From Calonectria ilicicola (taxonomy: Eukaryota; Ascomycota; Sordariomycetes; Hypocreales; Nectriaceae): 64,000 nt of DNA. Below the pieces are notes generated by a model, which searched no databases, was not told the origin of the DNA, and worked only from the letters and a program-made list of their open reading frames with translations. Location: the NCBI GenBank assembly GCA_020809705.1, contig CP085825.1:4836001-4900000 (forward strand). Reading direction: 5' to 3'. The first letter of the stretch is position 1; the number at the start of each line of letters is the position of its first letter. The translations under genes and the position numbers were made by a program. This document shows, one piece after another, positions 21,354 through 32,376 of the stretch.

Positions 21354-24300
21354 TCAACCCACTTTAGGAGCCCCATTAGAGTTCTCTTTACACGCCCCGT
21401 TTCGGGGAGGGTGAGCGGTTCCGTTCATGCCATTGGCAGGTTTTTCGGAGAGAACTGACTTTTCTTTAAATTTCGGGCGAGAAGCATTGACATTGGGCGT
21501 CTCGGGCTCTTCTGGAATAGTAGCAAATTTCTTCAACACTTGCTTGAGAGCTGGTCGCCGAATAGGTTTAGAGAGAAACTCATCCATACCGGAGTCAATG
21601 CATTCTTTCACATTGCTCTCTTCAGAAAATGCTGTGAGAGCTACAATAGGGGATGTGTATCCCATCTCACGAATAAGCCGGGTGCTTTGGAGACCATCCA
21701 AGTTAGGCATCTGAACGTCCATGAAAATGACATCAAATGATTGATTTTTCGCCATCGTCTCCTTGACGAGCTCATAAGCTTCTTGGCCATCCTTTGCGAT
21801 AGTCACATCGTAGATGTCCTCCAGCTTGAGCATTCGACTGACGACTTCGATGTTGGTCGAGTTATCGTCAGCAACCAAGACACGAAGCTTGCCTTGGCTA
21901 GTCTTATTCGCCATGGCACGGTCAATGGCGGCCATCTTCTGTTCTGTGCTTCTTGGTACTGGGGGATCCGCGGCGAAGAACGGTGCACTGAGTCCAACCA
22001 GTCGGGGTTGAGGGTTGAGGACGCTTGCCGTCTTATTCTCGTTCGTCCCTTTGGGCGTCCCGGAATTACGATGCTGCTCCATATCCGAAGTAGCATCCAT
22101 GCTCCCGGGTCTAGATTTTATGCTGCTCGAAGCAGTGCTGGATGCCCTGTTGACTGTTAGTTTTGACTTCGTCAAAGTTATCTATGAAAGAATACGCACC
22201 TATCCTTGATGTACTTGAGGGGAATTTGCATCGTAAATGTCGATCCAGTTCCGGGTATACTTTTCAGTGTTATTGAACCTCCCATCAGACCTGCGAGTTG
22301 ATGGCAAATGCTCAATCCCAATCCAGTGCCGCCAAACTTCTTGCTCAAACCCAGATCGCCTTGGACGAAAGGCTCAAACACCTTTTGCTGCATATGCTCT
22401 GGGATACCTGGGCCCGTGTCCTCAACCTCGAACTCAAAGAGATAAGACTTTGCGCCTGGGGGCGGTGGAGTAGGCGATCTCTCCCGAATAGTGACGTGAG
22501 GCGTCGCCTTGGGGTCCATCGGGTTGATGGACAATGCAGTGCCAGTCCCGTTGAATCGGGTGGGTGTGCCAATCGGACCAGAACTACTAGAGTGCGTCGG
22601 ACTAGCACCACCACGATCTCTGTTGCGGGTACGGCCAGTTCTCGAGTTATTTCGAGAAGTCTTGGAGAAAGACGAGGTACGACTTTCATCCTCGTTGCTT
22701 GTCTCGACCTCACCCAAGCACTTGATGCGAACCTCCACCTTTCCATTCGGAGGTGTGAATTTCAAACTGTTGCTGACAAGATTGATGATAACCTGCAAAA
22801 TACGGTGTTGGTCACCCCAAAGGCACATGTCTTTAAGACGTCCCGTTCCGTGCGGACCCAGTGCTGGCAGCTTTGTCTCCCCTTCATATGGACCAAGCCC
22901 TGAACTGAACTCGACGCTATCGGAACCAATGAACTGAACTGAGAAATTGATTTTCCCTTCCCGAACCTGCTTATCAAAAATGGTCAAAATCTGTGATCGG
23001 ATATCTGCCAAACGAAACTCCTTGAGCTCCAAACTAAGCTGGTTGCCGATCTGGTTCTTGGAGAAGCTCAAAAGATCCTCCAAAAGATGCAGAAGCAAAT
23101 CTCCTGATTTGTATAGTGTCTTTAGTGATTGCTTGATCCTCAAAAGATCATTCTCTTCCATGCACACGGCACACATGCCGAGAATACCATTAAGCGGCGT
23201 CTTCAGTTCGTGAGAAATGTTTGCAATAAAAAGAGTCTTGCTCTCGTTAGCAGCTTCGGCTGCCTTTTTGCTTTCCTCTAACTCTCTTGTTCGTTCTGCC
23301 ACCTTTACTTCAAGCGATAGATATTGTTTCACCAATTCATCGCTCATATCATTAAAAGTTTGCGTCAGTTCCGTCAACTCGTCGGTGATAAAGTGCTTGC
23401 CGATATCAACTTTGCCAGGAATTTTAAACAATCGGCGGGCAGGATCACGTTCCGAAGGGGGCCGCTTTGATTTGCCCTTAGCCCATCGAAATATGGTAGC
23501 AATAACACCTTTCTTCGACTTTTGTGACAGTCCGCCAGAGCCAGGCAGATCCTCCATGTCAGAATCGATGAATGAATCATCGTACCCCGGTGGGTTGGTC
23601 GTCTTTTCGGTTGCAGACTTAAGCTTACGAATAGGCATCACGCCAAAATGAGCGCAGGGTAGTATTAGTAGCATGATAAAGCCGACAGTTCCGAATACGG
23701 TGCCGAGAAGAATATTTCGAAGAGTATCAATGGGTTCGTAAGCCTCCGATTTGGACTTCTCTACCAAGACGGTCCAATTCACCAATGGTGTCTGAGTGCG
23801 AGCGAAGCCAACAGCAACCTTGACGCCTTCCTCATTGTGCGTGTCTAGCAGAGCACTTGCGTTGTTTACGGTGTTGTAAACCTCTGTAAATGAGTCCAAG
23901 GCAGCGGGATATAGCCTGACAGGGAATGCCCTGTTTTCCGACTGGGAAGAGTACTGATACTCCTTGTGGCGGTCGTCATGCTGAGCTGGTGTCTCAGGAG
24001 GGAGCACAAATCTGACCGGAACATTGCCGAATCTTTCCTTGTTAGGGGTATATGTGGAATTGCTGGTTGGGTTGGAAGAGTTAAAACGATTGGAACCCTC
24101 CGTGGGGCCGATCAACAGCACCGAGCCAGATTTGCCCAATCCTTCGCGCGATTCTTGGACTTGAGTGAGTGAGGAGGCCAGGGTGACAACAGTCATGTAA
24201 CCCAAAATAAATGAGTCGTTGTTGTCGCGCACGGGAACCGTCACAGACAGAAGCGCAGCTGATTGGTTGAGGACCAGGGGACCAAGCAGCAGACCTCCAT

Positions 24301-24892
24301 CACGATAGATGCGGACTCCCGGGAATGCCTCAGCTGCATAAGCAGTAGTGTTGTGTCGAACGCGATTAGCGCGGCCAAGATCGATGTATGTGATGTTGGG
24401 GTAAAGAGACGGAGGGTAGCCCATGCCCGGGTCACCAAGTTTCACAGTTTTGCCAGATGCATTTGTATATGGAAGATAGATGTCGGGGATGTTGGAATTG
24501 GTAACATTGAAAAGCCCATGATTCGAGGCGCCAGTCTTATTTCTCGAGTACAGCCTGACCTGCATGAGTCCCGTGTCGGAACTTACAGCCAGGGCACTCT
24601 CTATGTCTTCGATGGCATCGCTCCATTCCCGCTTGCCAGTAGTGTAGAAATTCGAAAGCGCATTTTGCAGAAGGATGCGGGAGGTGATTGTGTAGCAGCT
24701 GGTCTGGACAAGATCAAGCTCAGCAGTGATGCGCGAGGCCTTGAGGGACGCTGTGAGCATCAGCCCCTCCCGCTCGACATCGACAACAAAGCGGTTGACA
24801 TAGACCCAGGTGGGAATGGAAACGACGGCTAGTGCGGCGAGGATGGCGAGGAGGACGAGGACTGCGAGCTGCTCGCGAATAGCGATCCGCAT
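21354..24892 (-). CDS. sln1: Sln1-type hybrid histidine kinase (osmosensor)
   Basis: Exons 24892-22200 and 22146-21354 give 1161 residues. The kinase acts at the plasma membrane on the phosphorelay to Ypd1 and the Ssk1/Hog1 pathway. Membrane segments lie at about 11-31 and 395-417, bracketing a large extracellular sensor domain with many N-x-S/T sites. A HAMP-like and coiled-coil region leads into HisKA with [12 protein letters not shown] (phospho-His H561). The ATPase part has the N box [25 protein letters not shown] and GGTGLGLSI. The receiver domain in exon 2 begins [10 protein letters not shown], with phospho-acceptor Asp about 1041 in [11 protein letters not shown] and Lys in SKPIRRP. 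A Ser/Arg-rich insertion of roughly 80-100 residues lies between the N box and DTGPGIP. The 53-nt intron falls in the linker before the receiver. Confidence 0.94.
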
Positions 24893-27800
24893 GGTAGGCA
24901 GGCTAAAGGAGAGGAACTGGAGACCGAGAGCGGCGACGCGGCATCGTTTTCTCGAGGATATCAGGCGTTGGGTAGACGGAAATCAGAACAGGGTTGAAGT
25001 TGAAAGGGGCGAAGATCCGTAGATCACGATGGGGGGTCGAGAGGATCGAAAATCGAAAACCGAACAAAACGGTTTTTTGGCTCCGGCGACCAGTCAGTCA
25101 ACCGGAGGCCGGCGGCGACTGAGAGAAGGGGCGTCTGGGAGGGTGTCGCAACTCCAGTCGAATTGGTTTCGCGTGCGTGCCGGCGAGAGGTGATTGATGG
25201 GTTGGACGTTGATTCCGGTGGTTTGGGTTTCTGAATGGAGGAAACGTTGGAGGGATCGGCGATCAGCAGGAGGAGGAGCAGGGAGGCGAGGGAGAACGCC
25301 TCGTGGCCCGGGTGGAAATTCCCGGGGGTGTCGGTCCTGGAGGGCGCCGGGGTGGAGGCAATGAATGGGGAATGTGGGAATGTGGGAGCTGGGATGCTTG
25401 GATTAAGGTTGGGAATGCGAAGGGGAGGCGGAGAGGACACCGCGAGGATTAATTTCTATTGTTCTTCTTCACCTTGTGCGTGGTGGTCCTGTCCTGGGAG
25501 AGGAGGAGGAGGCGGCGATGCGATTTGATTTGATTTGATCTAATGCGCTGCGATGCGATGCGATATGGGTGCACGCGCAAGTTGCACCCAAGGTCGTATG
25601 GAAATGCAGACAAGCAACGGGGAAGCGGAATGGCCAGGTGCCAATGGACGGGGGTGCTGTAGGCGACCGAACAGAGTCGGGCGAGATGGATGCAATTATG
25701 GATGATCGACGCTGTAACAGACGCGCCGTGGGACCCGTGCCGTGACAGCGAAAGCTTGCCTGCGTGCTGGGAACGAATAGAGGGCGCAGATGGCGTGGGT
25801 TAAAATGGGACGGGAAAATCGGGGACTTTGTCTCTTAGCAGATCTGGAGCTGGAGCTGGAGATCGTTTCCGTTTTGTGCGTCCTGGGTCGAAACGAAACG
25901 AACCCGCAGCGGCGGGATGGGATGGACGGATGAGATGGATGGATAGCAATTGCACACGCACGAGAGACAAGCAAGCTTGCTGGAATGAATTATTGGTTGC
26001 TGCGCTGGCCCCGATGGTTGGATGGTTGGGGGGGATTCGCATTGCACACGCCAGTCAACGGCGACGAGGCCAGACAAGGAGACAGCTTGCGACAAGCTCC
26101 GGGAGGAGGAGAGTGAGCGGGACTCGCTTCTTCTCGCCTTCGAGACGAAGCTCATTAGGGTATCCCTGCGTGTTTCGAACCTTGACCACCGTCACAGCCG
26201 CGCTGCCAAATTTGATATCCCGTCCCATTGCCCATGTGAATGTTAAATAAAATAAAATCCAAACAAAATAAAAAAAATGTACCTATGCACTCTATGTTTC
26301 ACTTTGCAGGGCCAAGAAAGATGAAGAATAAGAGGAACTGCCGGGAGTCAAGGAACCAACAACCATCTGCACGCACGCAGTCTCGGACGTGCCGGAAACC
26401 ATCGTCACAGGCGTCGTCAAGGGTCGCCGAGACAGCAGCGGAAAACAAGTCCTCCATGCTGACTGACTGGTCGATTCAGGTTCAGCGCAGGCTATGCGGG
26501 CACAAAAGTACGGCGCAGCAACTCCTTTGGTGAAAGCTAGCAAGCAAGGTGGAGGCCCACAGGGCTGGGCATGGTGCCTCAGTGGTCCCAATCGCCCACC
26601 ATTGCGCGGGGGCAAACTGTCGGCACTATTGGCCTCCGGGGCACCGTGGCGCGCCTTGTTGGAGATGGGCAATTTGGCAGTAGGCGGGAATGGTGTCAAA
26701 AGTGCGCAGTGTTTAGAAGCAGCTTGTTCGCAGTGGATCTGGCGCCCATTGAAACCCCATTGAAAAAAGTGGATACTCGCTTTCGCCTCGATCAAAAGAG
26801 GCCGATGGACAAGCGTGTATCGAGTGATGGCAGCTCAATCATGGTCTGCATACCAGACCAGCACCCGCACCAGCACCAGCACCAGCTCTCAAGCATAATT
26901 GTATCCACCCCCCAATACATCCTTGGTCAGCCATGGGCCCTTCTAGGCCCTGCAACCGACCCGCGCCAGGCCTGCACCAGCACCGCGACGGCGCGCTGGT
27001 GTGCGAAAAAAGTGACTGACAATGGGCAATTAGTGAGAACGGAGCTCCCCCCAAGATGCCATTTCATCAACAAGTCGCATGAGACATCCGCTTCTACCAT
27101 CTATCATCTATCCGCCACATGTGCTTCTCATCACCGCCCCAATCGAGACTAGCGAGGGGATCTAAATGCTGATGCGGCGTCCTGAATAAGGCGCCGCTGA
27201 ACCATTTACCCGGCCGACGACCGATTCCGTACCATCCACACACAAACACCTAAACACCCAAACACGCACAAACACAGGCCGGTTGGTGTCTTGGACCTCT
27301 GAGACACCCGACGCCTTGTCCAGGCATCCTGCCCTAAATTTTCAAAGCTGCCCATGGCTGAAGCCATCTCGCTCCCGCATCTCACCATCATGGGATGCAC
27401 CATCCACCCACCATCAAAAGTACCCCCACCAGTGGATCACCAGCACCATCAGCATCATCCAGGTTGAGTAGGCTTAAAAAAAAGCAATATACTACAGCCC
27501 TGACCATGTCAGGGTTTCGCGGCTCCCTTCCCGGAGATCTGGGTCTTGTTTTTTTTTTCCCCTTCTTTAATTATCCCATCGCCGAGGGCAGGGCATGCAA
27601 TCGTTCATCCTAAATTTCATTGACAGAGCTGTTCCATAACCACCGTCCCTTAATTAATCGGATGATGCTCCCTGTATCCGTATCCGTATCATAAACCGGA
27701 GCAGCCCAACTAAATGGGTTAATTGCTCCCGTCTGTCCGTACCACAATCCGTGTCAGCCGGCCAAATTGCCTCCTTGATCAGTTCACCCGTATTAACCCA

Positions 27801-28188
27801 ATCAACATGCATTAATGTCAGTCTTGTCTTAGAAACCATCCCCCTCAAACAATTCACACCCTTGATGAAAAAAAAGTCCCATGTTTGAATCCCGTATTGT
27901 CACCCGTCACAAAAACAACTCGATGCGTGAGACCACGCGCGTTCATCGCCCGGTCTAGACTCCCCTGTCTGCCCTATCACATCGCTCGTAACAAATTGTT
28001 GCATTCTGATATAAAAAGTTACGCGGTAATCGGTGGCTTGCAACAAAAAACAAAAGGAGGGATTAAAAAAAGAAACGCCCACTCCGGTCGATGCTCCACA
28101 AATTCTCGTACATACATCATTGCTTCTTTGGCCTCTTTTTTTCCCGCCTTGTCCACTCACATGATTTGCTGATGCGTTCGTTGGTTCG
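24893..28188. other. long upstream region of the histidine kinase and 3' flank of fluG
   Basis: This 3.3-kb stretch holds no supported gene. The part next to the kinase (24893-26250) is purine-rich on the plus strand (CT-rich on the gene's own strand), as expected for promoter and leader. Two overlapping open frames near 26292-27152 on opposite strands have no motif and are judged chance. CAGCAC repeats lie near 26860-26890. Confidence 0.45.
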
Positions 28189-30768
28189 TTAGTATCGCTC
28201 CATAATCCATAGTCTACGCTCCTCGTCTCCCAATCCCTCGAGCACTGCTGTCTCGCCCTTCTTGACAGCCACATATCGCTCGACAAGTTCTGGACCCATG
28301 AGTTGGGTTAGCTCGCTGTCATCCTGCAACGCCTCTAGCGCTTCCTTGATGCTTGCGGGTTGCTTTGTCGTGATGTGTAGAAGCTCCCTTTCAGCTTGGG
28401 ACAACAACGCCGGGTCAACCGAACAGTCCTGCCACAAAAGCGCCTCCTTGTCAGCGACGCCCTGCGTCCCAGCTAGGAAGATGGCTGACATTGCCAGGTA
28501 CAAGTTGGCAATACCATCCATGCTCTTGATCTCCCAGTGGCTGCCTTCAATTTTCCGTAGTGGTGTCTCTCGGTTCTGCGTACCCCATGTAACCCATGTA
28601 CCACCAGCCCAGCATCCGTCAATCGCTCGTTCGTAGCTCGTCATGCTGCTGTATGTAAATGCCATGATACCCCGAAGATGTTTGAGTACGCCTGCATAAA
28701 ACGATTCGTATACCTTCTTGTCAGATCCGTTTGGTGTTGAGATGGACATGTGGACATGGGATGCTGTACCACACGCCGTGGCGTAGGGTTTCGGATGAAG
28801 CGTCATCTTGAAGCCCCTTTCCGTCGCACAGTTGCTGATGACATCTCTGGTGTACAAAACTGTATCCACAGCTTCAAGTGCAGAGGCCCTGGGGAGAACA
28901 ACTTCGTACTGTCCGTTGGCGGCTTCGGGGTGAACCATCTCAATGTAGACTCCTGCTTTGTCAAGACGGTCTATGGCTTCCTCAAGCACCTCAATAGCCC
29001 CCTGGTGTTCCATAGCTTTCCCCACAGACCACGCATGACCATCGCTATTCAAAGGTTTGTACTTTCCGTTGTCATCTCGCTGCACTAGGACAAGCTCGAT
29101 TTCGAACCCAAGGACGAACTCGAGTCCTTGTTGCGCTGCTTTCTTCAAGGTTCTCTTGAGAAGACTTCGTGGGCAGTAGGGTGAATCGGAGCCATCCTTT
29201 TCCCTAAAGTCTCCTCGCGTCGTAGCGTGTCCATTTCTAGGACCTAAACGCAGAGTCCGGAGATCAGGGACAAGATCGTATTCTCCAGTTGGAGTAACGC
29301 CAGGAACGAGTATGTCATTCTGAAGAAGACCAAGTGAGGCTTTGGTGACTCCGAAACCGAGATCCTTGCCGCTGCGCAGGGTTGAAAGCACTTGACGGAT
29401 TGGGATGCTCCTCATACGGGGTAATCCAGTTGTATCACTCCAGTATACCCTAAGGAACTGAATAGCATCCTTGTCCTCCAAGAACCTTGTCATGATCTGA
29501 AGGTTCTCATTGCCAGGGGCCGCTAGTTCTGTACCAGGATCGACAGCCATAGGTTGGAACTGCAGACCCAGATTATACAATTGGTTCGCATTGTGAAAGA
29601 ATATGGCCTGAACAAGTTGGGTTGCCTGTGCCCAAGTCAAATCGCCTTTGTGGACGTAGTCGGTGAGCACAGCGTGTAGCGCTTCCTGCACCTGCACGAC
29701 CGCCAGAAGATATGTCTCTGGGACGAAGTGTCCATCGGTGCTCCAGAGGACTTTGGAGTAGGGGCAGAGTTCAAGAGTTTGGCGGATAATTGCATCTTGA
29801 CCTCCGCGGCTTACCATGGGAAAGACTTCGCCAATGTCGGCGTACACGTTGGCGTAGACTGTGGCCAGATAGGCGGCTTCTCGTGTGTAGGGGTAGCTAG
29901 CGTGAAGAAGAACGATAGGGACAGTGGGGTATTCTTTGATGAAATCTTGAAGGTGAGCGGGAGACGATTTAGTCAAGGTAATGTCGTTATCTCCAAGACC
30001 AGTGTGGAACTGAATGGGCTTCTTGTGAGCGTCCGGGCTATCACGAATCAACGATGCCAGTCGGTGAACAAGGTATTCGTTGAGGCCAGGGTGATCGACC
30101 CGCGTGAATTTGTTGGCTTGGCCAATGAATATTTCCTGGAACCTCTCGGTTGTAGCTTCGAGGTCCATCTTGCGCGGAATGGCCAGGCCGGTGCGATAGC
30201 AGATAACAGATTTGAAGCCAACAACCTCTGGATCCGCAATGCTCTCGAGCATGGCTTTTGAAAACTTGTCAATGATTGCGGCAGATGCCTCGCTAGCCGA
30301 CTGGTACTGAAAACGTGCTTGGTCAATGATTTCAGCAGCGACATGCTCGATGCGGACGATGCGCTTGTTGGGACTTCTCGTGAAGCTGTCAAAATGGCGG
30401 TACGACTCCATTTCTACATCACTGCCCAGCCCGTCATCCACGAGAATATTCTCAATGCCTGATAGACATCTTCTTGTCCAGGCCCCGTAACCTTGGCCTT
30501 TCTGTTTCGCTTCGATAGCCGCTTGTACCCCCTCCCACGTCTCCTCGCAACCAAGGATGGCAGATAGTTGCTTGACTGCACGGAAATGCGATAGGCTAGT
30601 CTTCGTAGACGCAAGGGCATCGCCATTTGCTTCGGTTGATATGGAAAGCAGGGGATACTTGCCGACTGAGCTCGGGTTCAGCAGTGGGTGAGCGTGGTGG
30701 TCGATTATGGGAGTGGTCTTGATAGCCCGAAGCAAAGCCTCCTCCGATTGCACGGCGATAACGGTCAT
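28189..30768 (-). CDS. fluG: FluG-type amidohydrolase/glutamine synthetase fusion
   Basis: This single exon encodes 859 residues, close to the 865 or so of Aspergillus FluG, which is required for an extracellular signal that triggers conidiation. The first half is a TIM-barrel amidohydrolase: IIDHHAHPLLN at the N-terminus carries two metal-binding His, and IQFHTGLGD and SYPYTREAAYLA follow. The second half, from about residue 435, is class I-like glutamine synthetase, with GFEIELVLV near 554, the HVHMSIS segment near 670 and a C-terminal barrel. I chose the ATG at 30768 because the 17 codons before it contain no ATG and the protein then starts MTVIAVQSEEALLRA. A TATATAA sequence lies about 40 nt upstream. 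Whether the gene has the FluG developmental role cannot be seen from sequence. Confidence 0.92.
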   Translation of the reverse strand: MTVIAVQSEEALLRAIKTTPIIDHHAHPLLNPSSVGKYPLLSISTEANGDALASTKTSLSHFRAVKQLSAILGCEETWEGVQAAIEAKQKGQGYGAWTRRCLSGIENILVDDGLGSDVEMESYRHFDSFTRSPNKRIVRIEHVAAEIIDQARFQYQSASEASAAIIDKFSKAMLESIADPEVVGFKSVICYRTGLAIPRKMDLEATTERFQEIFIGQANKFTRVDHPGLNEYLVHRLASLIRDSPDAHKKPIQFHTGLGDNDITLTKSSPAHLQDFIKEYPTVPIVLLHASYPYTREAAYLATVYANVYADIGEVFPMVSRGGQDAIIRQTLELCPYSKVLWSTDGHFVPETYLLAVVQVQEALHAVLTDYVHKGDLTWAQATQLVQAIFFHNANQLYNLGLQFQPMAVDPGTELAAPGNENLQIMTRFLEDKDAIQFLRVYWSDTTGLPRMRSIPIRQVLSTLRSGKDLGFGVTKASLGLLQNDILVPGVTPTGEYDLVPDLRTLRLGPRNGHATTRGDFREKDGSDSPYCPRSLLKRTLKKAAQQGLEFVLGFEIELVLVQRDDNGKYKPLNSDGHAWSVGKAMEHQGAIEVLEEAIDRLDKAGVYIEMVHPEAANGQYEVVLPRASALEAVDTVLYTRDVISNCATERGFKMTLHPKPYATACGTASHVHMSISTPNGSDKKVYESFYAGVLKHLRGIMAFTYSSMTSYERAIDGCWAGGTWVTWGTQNRETPLRKIEGSHWEIKSMDGIANLYLAMSAIFLAGTQGVADKEALLWQDCSVDPALLSQAERELLHITTKQPASIKEALEALQDDSELTQLMGPELVERYVAVKKGETAVLEGLGDEERRLWIMERY

Positions 30769-31585
30769 CTTGGCAAAATGGAAGGAATCCAAGCGGTAAC
30801 CCCGATATATAACTTTCAAAAATTAATCTCAAGTGCCTTTGGGTGGAAAACCTTGTCGCCGGATGTGTATGATTTTCTGCGGTGGCACTCTTTGGTGGCA
30901 GCCGAGCTACTCCGGAAACAGCTCTCTCAACAAGACCTGCAGCAAGTGAGGAGGAGGGACTTGGGTTCGCTCGCTTAGTTATCGTAAGCACACGTTGGTA
31001 AGGTGGAGTGAGCGTTCAGCTTCTCACGTCAAGACAGCACAATGAACCGAAATGTCTCTTGTTGTCTACCATGAAGAAAGCCGCAACAAAACGTGGCCAG
31101 GGTTGAGGTAGCGGTAAGCATTCAGTCACCAAAGACGCATGGCAACACGGTTGGGGTCCGGTTGCATCATCGCTCTGGGAACCTTGCTCGAAAAGTGAGA
31201 CCAGTCTTGCCGCAGCTTCGCCCGACGATAAAGCCTAACCCGCAAAGAGGGTGCCAAAAGCAAATCACCAGCTATATGCAGCGCCAAGCACTCTCCCGTC
31301 TCTTGGAGCCTGCAGCTGGCCCTTTTCGTCTCGGAGTCTTTCAGCTTTTCGCGCGTTTTTTCTGAGACATTCACCCACAAGCGCTTGATCATCACCACTA
31401 GCGCCCACGGAACGCGGCAGCCCCCAGCTTGGCAGCATGCAACAGGAGAAGCTAGAGATTTCTCCTCGATCTCTCCCGCTGCCACGCAAGAGGAGGGCTC
31501 GTCTCGGCGTTTGAGGCATTCCCCTCCACTATAAACTGGGCCCGCTACTCGCCTCGCCGTCCTTTACAAGCTCCCCTAGACAACC
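30769..31585. other. upstream region of fluG with a rightward orphan promoter
   Basis: The region holds the fluG promoter on the minus strand. At its right end lie a rightward CTATAAA box (31529-31535) and a pyrimidine-rich stretch that leads to a well-placed ATG at 31586. No long gene lies inside. Confidence 0.5.
31529..31535 (+). promoter_or_regulatory. TATA-like box
   Basis: CTATAAA is followed by a CT-rich stretch (CCTTTACAAGCTCCCC) and, 51 nt on, an ATG in an ideal context. The order TATA, CT block, ATG is that of a normal fungal core promoter, although no full gene follows. Confidence 0.4.
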
Positions 31586-31645
31586 ATGGCGGCGCCCATA
31601 GCCACCATTGACACGCGCGGTGCAAGCTTCATAGTCTTAATGTAA
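31586..31645 (+). pseudogene. orphan 19-codon ORF, possible truncated first exon
   Basis: CAACCATGGCG gives a textbook start context. The peptide is MAAPIATIDTRGASFIVLM and then TAA. The stop overlaps a perfect donor (GTAAGAG at 31642) and an acceptor TTCGCAG ends at 31698, but the spliced frame also stops after HTL at 31711. No continuation is recognisable downstream. It may be the remnant of a gene whose body was lost at the edge of the gene desert, or a short coding or regulatory transcript. I do not recognise the peptide. Confidence 0.3.
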
Positions 31646-32342
31646 GAGAGTATGGCATGTGAAAACTACTAGAGGGGTTTCTGAAAGTCAATTCGCAGAC
31701 ACACGTTGTAATGTCTCGTCCCTCCGTAATCAGCTAGGTCGTCATGTGCACTAATCCATGACCAAAGGCAAATGCATCAGAGACAACCCCAAAAGCTCAC
31801 AACCATGTGAAATCTTACCCAGATGCGGTCGATCACTCTCGAAGAGAACCCATAGCTCTCATACCCGCAAGCAGAAAAGATATAAGCTATTTCGTCAGTT
31901 ATGACATCTCAGGGACAATGCTTTACCCTATACCCCTTGACACGTAATCTACTCCATTGCCACCAAGAATAGTAGCTTCCTATCGCTCGAGTGGCTGATA
32001 TTACGCCCGAGACATATGCTGCAGGGATATTTTTACTAACCAGTAGTGCCTCAAAAGTAGTGCAATGTTGAGAGCGGTGATTACGCACTGAGCTGATGAA
32101 AAAGATGATGACGCGAAGACATGATGAATGTGGGTAGAGAAAGGTTTGGCATGCCAACATTTACCAACAGATTGAGGACAGATGGAGACAGGCTTCGCAT
32201 GGAAATATTAGAATAAGTCCCCTGATTCTCCTTGAAGAATATACTAATGGCTTTTTTTTCAATGCCCCATGGCGACAACCTAATAGTCTAGCGCCCTCTC
32301 AAGCGGGGGACAGAAAATATAAGACACTAAAACCAGCACCCC

Positions 32343-32376
32343 AATCAAATAAATAAACCCTAAATTTATTTATTTA
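32343..32376. repeat. AAATAAATAAA / TTTATTTATTT inverted repeat
   Basis: AAATAAATAAA and TTTATTTATTTA are separated by only a few bases (CCCTAAA region), forming a perfect AT hairpin inside the AT-rich island. A similar arrangement recurs at about 53641-53684. Confidence 0.6.

Noticed and set aside
22298..22937. Several plus-strand open frames of 140-200 codons
   Set aside because: They are shadows of the histidine kinase exon; the kinase motifs on the minus strand explain the openness.
26292..27152. Opposed frames of 167 (minus) and 193 (plus) codons
   Set aside because: They overlap each other in GC-rich DNA, have no motif and start with poor context.
32335..32376. CCCTAAA beside the AT inverted repeat as a telomere-like relic
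   Set aside because: Only a single unit is present, without tandem TTAGGG repeats.
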